DNA of 64,000 bases from Brachybacterium alimentarium (GTDB lineage Bacteria > Actinomycetota > Actinomycetes > Actinomycetales > Dermabacteraceae): the NCBI RefSeq assembly GCF_002332425.1, contig NZ_NRGS01000022.1:22185-86184 (forward strand), written 5' to 3'. The position numbers and the translations under genes were made by a program. A model generated the notes under the pieces. That model was given only the letters and a program-made list of their open reading frames with translations. It ran no database searches and was not told the DNA's origin. Positions 59,696 through 64,000 of the stretch are shown piece after piece. Position 1 is the stretch's first letter. Every line of letters begins with the position of its first letter.

Positions 59696-60880
59696 ATGGA
59701 GGGAGCCCTGCGCACCGCGGACGTCGTCGTGATCGGCGCCGGCCAGGCCGGCCTCTCCGCCGCCTACCACCTGCAGCGACGTGGAGTGTCCTCGGTCGTG
59801 GTGCTCGACGCCGAGGCCGGGCCGGGCGGGGCCTGGCGGCATCGCTGGGACAGCCTCACCATGGCCACGGTCAACGGCATCCGCGAGCTGCCGGACATGC
59901 CCGCCGTGGAGGCGGAACCCCAGGAACCCGCCCGGCGGGCCGTGCCGGACTACTTCGCCGCGTTCGAGCAGCGCTTCGACCTGCAGATCGAACGGCCGGT
60001 GCGGGTCACCCTCGTCGAGGACGAGCCGTCGGCAGCATCTGGGGCCCACACCGATGCCGCGCCCCCTCCGAGTGCTCCGGCCGAGGCCGATGCGGGAGCT
60101 CTGCCACCGCTGCTCGTGCACTCGATCGATGCCGACGGTGAGCGCCTGCCCCCGATCCTCACCCGCGCGATCCTCAACGCGACGGGAACCTGGACCAGGC
60201 CGTTCCTGCCCGCACTGCCCGGAGCCGATGAGTTCCGCGGCCGGCAGCTGCACACGGTCGACTACGTGCGCGCCGAGGACTTCGCCGGCCAGCGGGTCGG
60301 GATCGTAGGCGGCGGCATCAGCGCACTCGGCTTCCTGCAGGAGATCTCCGAGGTCGCTGAGACCTTCTGGTACACCCGGCGCGAGGTCGAGCTCTCGGAG
60401 CGCTCCTTCGATCGAGAGGCCGGGCGGGCCGCGATCGCAGGGGTCGAGGACCGCGTGCGCCGAGGGCTGCCCGTCGGATCCGTCGTCTCGAACACGGGAC
60501 TGGTGTGGACCCCCGCACTGCGCGAGGCCCAGCGGCGCGGCATCCTGGAGCGTCGGCCGATGTTCACCCGCCTCACCCCGCAGGGCGTGGTGGAGGCCGA
60601 CGGCACGCTCACCGAGCTCGACACGCTCCTCTGGGCCACCGGATTCCGTCACGAGCTGCGGCACCTGCGACCGCTCGGGCTGAGGAGCGACCTCGGCGGC
60701 ATCAGGATCGACGGCACCGCCGCCGCTGCGGACCCCCGGATCCACCTGCTCGGCTATGGACCCAGCGCCTCCACCATCGGTGCCAATCGCGCCGGTCGCG
60801 CGGCCGTGAACACGCTGCTGAGGACGTTCGACCTCGAGCGCGAGGGCACCCCCGCCCGCCGCAGCACCAGCGCCGCCTAG
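59696..60880 (+). CDS. Flavin-containing monooxygenase-like FAD/NAD(P) oxidoreductase
   Basis: A 394-residue flavoprotein of the CzcO/YdeN group. The FAD motif is DVVVIGAGQAGLSAAYHLQRRG (residues 9-30), the second dinucleotide motif is RVGIVGGGISALGFL, and ATGF in LLWATGFRHE closes the family pattern. The start is ATG 59696, with GTG 59690 as an alternative. It begins 50 bases after MetY and may be part of that transcript. The substrate is unknown; relatives oxidise N or S compounds or act as Baeyer-Villiger-like enzymes. Confidence 0.86.
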   Translation: MEGALRTADVVVIGAGQAGLSAAYHLQRRGVSSVVVLDAEAGPGGAWRHRWDSLTMATVNGIRELPDMPAVEAEPQEPARRAVPDYFAAFEQRFDLQIERPVRVTLVEDEPSAASGAHTDAAPPPSAPAEADAGALPPLLVHSIDADGERLPPILTRAILNATGTWTRPFLPALPGADEFRGRQLHTVDYVRAEDFAGQRVGIVGGGISALGFLQEISEVAETFWYTRREVELSERSFDREAGRAAIAGVEDRVRRGLPVGSVVSNTGLVWTPALREAQRRGILERRPMFTRLTPQGVVEADGTLTELDTLLWATGFRHELRHLRPLGLRSDLGGIRIDGTAAAADPRIHLLGYGPSASTIGANRAGRAAVNTLLRTFDLEREGTPARRSTSAA

Positions 60881-60914
60881 AGTGAGAGGCCCGGTCCCCT
60901 CGCGAAGGAGCGTC

Positions 60915-61703
60915 ATGTCCGACAGCCTCACGTCCTCTGATCAGGCTGCGCATTCTGATCTGCCCGCGCTGCCGGCGCTGCCCGAGGACGGCGTCCAGCG
61001 GGTGCTGTGCGTGGTCGCCCACCCCGACGACATGGAGTACGGGACCTCCGCCGCGGTGCGGGCGTGGACCCAGGCGGGGGTCGAGGTCACCTATCTGCTG
61101 CTCACCCGCGGCGAGGCGGGCATGGCCGAGGCCCCGGAGGTGGTCGGTCCGCTGCGTGCCCTCGAGCAGCGCCGCGCCTGCGACCTCGTCGGCGTCAGGG
61201 ACCTGCTCTACCTCGACCACCCCGACGGCATGCTCGAGGCGGGCCTGCCCCTGCGACGGGACATCGCGCGCGTCATGCGCCGGGTGCGGCCGCACCTGGT
61301 CCTCACCGCGAACTTCGACCTGGAGGCCTACGGCTCCTACAACCAGGCCGATCATCGGGCCGCAGGGCTCAGCGCCGTGGACGCCGCCCGCGATGCCGCG
61401 AACCCGTGGGTGTTCCGTGAACTGCTCGAGCAGGAGGGGCTCGAGCCCTGGAGCGCCCGCGCGATGCTCATCGCCGGGCATCCCGACCCCACCCACGCCA
61501 AGCAGGTGGACGCGGACCAGGTGCAGGCGGCGGTGGAGTCCCTCAAGGCCCATGAGGCCTACCTCGAGCACGTCACCGGCCACCCCGCGCCGGAGGAGTT
61601 CATCCCGGAGATCCTTCGCCACGGCGGCGAGGCGGCGGGCACCGCTCACGCCGTCACCCTCCGCGTGGTCGACCTCGGCGGGCTGAGCGGCTCCGAGGAG
61701 TAG
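60915..61703 (+). CDS. PIG-L family N-acetyl sugar deacetylase-like protein
   Basis: A 262-residue zinc hydrolase of the GlcNAc-PI de-N-acetylase (PIG-L/LmbE) family. The motif VVAHPDDMEYGTSAAV carries the His-Pro-Asp-Asp zinc/base residues, and NQADHRAAG supplies the third ligand. Actinobacterial members include MshB and Mca of mycothiol metabolism; length and motifs do not decide which. ATG 60915 follows AAGGAG by 4 bases. It starts 34 bases after the flavoprotein stop, so the two are probably co-transcribed. Confidence 0.87.
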   Translation: MSDSLTSSDQAAHSDLPALPALPEDGVQRVLCVVAHPDDMEYGTSAAVRAWTQAGVEVTYLLLTRGEAGMAEAPEVVGPLRALEQRRACDLVGVRDLLYLDHPDGMLEAGLPLRRDIARVMRRVRPHLVLTANFDLEAYGSYNQADHRAAGLSAVDAARDAANPWVFRELLEQEGLEPWSARAMLIAGHPDPTHAKQVDADQVQAAVESLKAHEAYLEHVTGHPAPEEFIPEILRHGGEAAGTAHAVTLRVVDLGGLSGSEE

Positions 61704-61909
61704 CACCCGGCGACGAGGAACCGCGCCCCGCCGGCCCCGGCAGCTCCCGCTCGCACGCGGCGCGCGCCCGAGAGCAATCGGACCGCTTGGTCGTCCGTGG
61801 CATGTACGCCGACCCCGGAGCCTCCTAGTGTGGAGGTGTACAGGACGACATACCACGGTGCCCCGGCGCGCCCAGCAGCGCGCACGAGGGCCCACGGAAG
61901 GAGCAGTCC

Positions 61910-63778
61910 ATGTCCACCACCCAGCACGAGGGTTTCGACCTCTCCCAGATCCCCGGGCTCGCCGCGCAGCTCCGGGTCGACTCGATCCGCTCGTCCACGA
62001 GCGCCGGATCCGGCCACCCCACCTCCAGCATGTCCGCAGCGGACCTCCTGGCCACGTTGATGAGCCGTCACCTGCGCTACGACTGGGACTCCCCGGAAGC
62101 CCCCGGCAACGACCATCTGGTCTTCTCCAAGGGACACGCCTCGCCGCTGCTGTACGCCGTGTACAAGGCCGCCGGCGTCGTCTCCGACCAGGAGCTGATG
62201 AACGGCTACCGCCGATTCGACGAGCGCCTCGAGGGTCACCCCACCCCGGTGCTGCCGTGGGTGGATGTCGCCACCGGCTCCCTCGGCCAGGGTCTGCCCG
62301 ACGCCGTGGGCATCGCACTGTCGGGCAAGTACCTCGAGAAGGCCCCGTACCGGGTGTGGGTGCTCTGCGGCGACAGCGAGATGGCCGAGGGCTCGATGTG
62401 GGAGGCACTGGACAAGGCCTCCCACTACGGGCTGACGAACCTGGTCACGATCGTCGACGTGAACCGGTTGGGCCAGCGCGGCCCGACCGACCTCGGCTGG
62501 GACCTGGAGTCCTACCAGCGCCGCGTCGAGGCGTTCGGCGCACGTGCCGTCGTCATCGACGGGCACGACATCGCACAGATCGATCACGCGCTGGCCGAGG
62601 CCGACGGCGACCTGGACAAGCCCCTGGTGATCCTCGCGAAGACCGTGAAGGGCAAGGGCTTCTCCGAGGTCGAGGACGCCGACGGCTGGCACGGCAAGCC
62701 GCTGCCGCAGGACAAGGCGGAGAAGGCCATCGCCGAGCTCGGGGGCGAGAGCAACCTGCTGGTCCGCGGGCCGGCCGCTCCCCAGATCGATCGCCCCGAG
62801 CCGACGGTGGGCACCGCGTCCATGCCGACCTTCGAGAAGGGCGAGGGGGTCGCCACCCGCAAGGCCTACGGTGCCGCGCTCGCCGCCCTCGGCGACGCCG
62901 ATCCGCGCGTGGTGGCGCTGGACGGCGAGGTCTCCAACTCCACCGGGACCGGCACCTTCGTCGACGGGCATCCGGAGCGCTTCTTCGAGATGTTCATCGC
63001 GGAGCAGCAGATGGTCGCCGCCGCCACCGGGCTCTCCACTCGCGGCCACATCGCCTTCGCCTCGTCGTTCGCGGCCTTCCTGACCCGCGCAGCGGACTTC
63101 ATTCGCATGGCGCCCGTCTCCCGCGTCGACCTGCGGATGGTCGGCTCCCATGCGGGCGTCGAGATCGGGGCCGACGGTCCCTCGCAGATGGGCCTGGAGG
63201 ATCTCGCCCTGTTCGCCGCCACGCAGGGCTCCACCGTGCTCTACCCGGCGGACGGCACCTCGACCGCAGCCCTCGTGCAGCAGATGGCCGAGACGTCCGG
63301 TGTGAGCTACATGCGCACCACCCGCGGTGAGTACCCGGGGCTCTACGAGGCCGGGGAGGAGTTCCCGCTCGGCGGCTCCAAGACCCTGGTCTCGTCCGAG
63401 AACGACGACGTCACCCTGATCGGTGCCGGCGTCACGCTCCACGAGGCGCTCTCCGCGGCGGCCACGCTGGCCGAGCAGGGCACCCGCGCACGCGTGATCG
63501 ACGCCTACTCGATCAAGCCGATCGATGTCGAGGGCATCAGCGCGGCCGTCGAGGCCACCGGCGGTCGAGTCGTCGTCGCCGAGGACCATCATGCCGAGGG
63601 CGGACTCGGGGCCGCCGTGCTCGCGGGCCTCGCCTCCGCGCCGATCACGGACCTGCACCTGGCGCATCTCGCGGTCGACGGAGTGCCCGGTTCGGGAACC
63701 AGCGCCGAGCTGCTCGACTGGGCCGGGATCGATGCTGCGCACATCGCGTCGGCGGCGCGCAGCCTGCTGGAGGGCTGA
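61910..63778 (+). CDS. tkt: Transketolase
   Basis: A 622-residue thiamine-diphosphate enzyme with all three domains. SAGSGHPTSSMSAADLLATL and SKGHASPLLYAVYKAAG begin the TPP domain; the TPP motif CGDSEMAEGSMWEAL and the later Asn are intact. The pyrimidine-binding domain has RFFEMFIAEQQMVAAATGLS (Glu), and the C-terminal domain is complete. The length matches the short transketolase group. It moves two-carbon units in the pentose phosphate pathway. GGAAGGAG precedes the ATG. The 206-base upstream gap holds TAGTGT (61826-61831), a possible -10, and no gene. Confidence 0.93.
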   Translation: MSTTQHEGFDLSQIPGLAAQLRVDSIRSSTSAGSGHPTSSMSAADLLATLMSRHLRYDWDSPEAPGNDHLVFSKGHASPLLYAVYKAAGVVSDQELMNGYRRFDERLEGHPTPVLPWVDVATGSLGQGLPDAVGIALSGKYLEKAPYRVWVLCGDSEMAEGSMWEALDKASHYGLTNLVTIVDVNRLGQRGPTDLGWDLESYQRRVEAFGARAVVIDGHDIAQIDHALAEADGDLDKPLVILAKTVKGKGFSEVEDADGWHGKPLPQDKAEKAIAELGGESNLLVRGPAAPQIDRPEPTVGTASMPTFEKGEGVATRKAYGAALAALGDADPRVVALDGEVSNSTGTGTFVDGHPERFFEMFIAEQQMVAAATGLSTRGHIAFASSFAAFLTRAADFIRMAPVSRVDLRMVGSHAGVEIGADGPSQMGLEDLALFAATQGSTVLYPADGTSTAALVQQMAETSGVSYMRTTRGEYPGLYEAGEEFPLGGSKTLVSSENDDVTLIGAGVTLHEALSAAATLAEQGTRARVIDAYSIKPIDVEGISAAVEATGGRVVVAEDHHAEGGLGAAVLAGLASAPITDLHLAHLAVDGVPGSGTSAELLDWAGIDAAHIASAARSLLEG

Positions 63779-63785
63779 CGCCGTC

Positions 63786-63818
63786 GGGAGGGCCGGGCCC
63801 TGAGAGCCCGGCCCTCCC
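63786..63818 (+). terminator. Transketolase terminator hairpin
   Basis: A perfect 13-bp stem, GGGAGGGCCGGGC (63786-63798) and GCCCGGCCCTCCC (63806-63818), with a 7-base loop, starts 7 bases after the stop. Confidence 0.9.
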
Positions 63819-63878
63819 GCTGCGGCAGGGCCATCCGCAGCGGACCCTGCCGTCCGTCGCTGCCTCCGCAGAAGAACC

Positions 63879-63983
63879 GACCGGCCGCACCACAGAGCCG
63901 ACGGGCCGCAGAGCCGATCGGCGGCAAAGCTGATCGACCGCACCGCAGAGCCGACGGGCCGCAGAGCTGACGGGCCGCATCAT
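63879..63983. repeat. 16/21-bp degenerate tandem repeat (GACGGGCCGCAGAGCC)
   Basis: Six consecutive units follow each other, with a 21-base variant carrying an extra CACCG-like insert alternating with 16-base units. It fills the last part of the window after the transketolase terminator; no gene is seen between 63779 and 64000. Confidence 0.88.
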
Positions 63984-64000
63984 GCAGACGTCCGCCCCGG

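Overview
The window is very GC-rich DNA with densely packed, translationally coupled genes (many ATGA or GTGA overlaps), Tat and lipoprotein signals, many LacI-type regulators and several probable leaderless promoters. This fits a high-GC actinobacterium. The gene mix (ABC sugar importers, GH130 and GH2 enzymes, a HelR-like ATPase, a siderophore-interacting protein) suggests the Micrococcales, perhaps a Brachybacterium-like member of the Dermabacteraceae. That placement is inference; no rRNA or other marker is in the window. I saw no tRNA, rRNA, insertion sequence, prophage or CRISPR array.

Layout. 1-3.75 kb: tail of a sugar importer operon (permease, ThuA, Gfo/Idh/MocA dehydrogenase, LacI regulator). 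3.87-10.1 kb: an operon of a two-domain carboxymuconolactone-decarboxylase-like protein, an iron-chelate-type ABC importer and a large FAD/NAD(P)-binding protein. 10.2-10.9 kb: MgtC-like protein on the minus strand. 11.2-16.9 kb: a complete oligopeptide/nickel-type ABC importer followed by a convergent TetR gene. 17.6-19.6 kb: sugar isomerase/epimerase plus a second Gfo/Idh/MocA dehydrogenase. 19.8-21.7 kb: TauE-like permease and a Tat-exported endonuclease/exonuclease/phosphatase-fold enzyme. 21.8-27.1 kb (minus strand): LacI, solute-binding protein, two permeases and a GH130 phosphorylase, behind twin CAAACCGGTTTG operators. 27.3-35.3 kb (plus strand): an Fe3+-type ABC importer with a fused permease, a glycerophosphodiesterase, a LacI regulator, a calcineurin-like phosphoesterase and a HAD phosphatase. 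Its leader carries two perfect copies of the same 16-bp palindrome that lies in front of the exported phosphatase-fold gene at 20.8 kb, so I infer a shared phosphodiester-scavenging regulon.

35.3-38.8 kb: MFS exporter, a helix-turn-helix/MurA fusion with a dyad over its own promoter, and an HNH endonuclease. 39.1-46.4 kb: CPA1 sodium/proton antiporter, a GlcNAc-type PTS EIICBA and a convergent secreted 1129-residue phosphodiester glycosidase/phosphoesterase fusion. 46.6-52.9 kb: an unrecognised protein, a GNAT acetyltransferase, a HelR-like RNA-polymerase-associated ATPase preceded by a match to the rifamycin-associated element, and a GH2 glycosidase. 53-56.2 kb (minus strand): POT peptide transporter and a CrtI-like oxidoreductase. 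56.3-63.8 kb: siderophore-interacting protein, a DNA-3-methyladenine glycosylase I lacking most zinc ligands, MetY-like sulfhydrylase, flavoprotein, PIG-L deacetylase and transketolase.

Recurrent themes are leaderless promoters (a TANNNT-like -10 ending exactly 6 nt before the start codon), strong GC hairpins between convergent genes, and short tandem-repeat arrays with a different unit at each site in the intergenic gaps.
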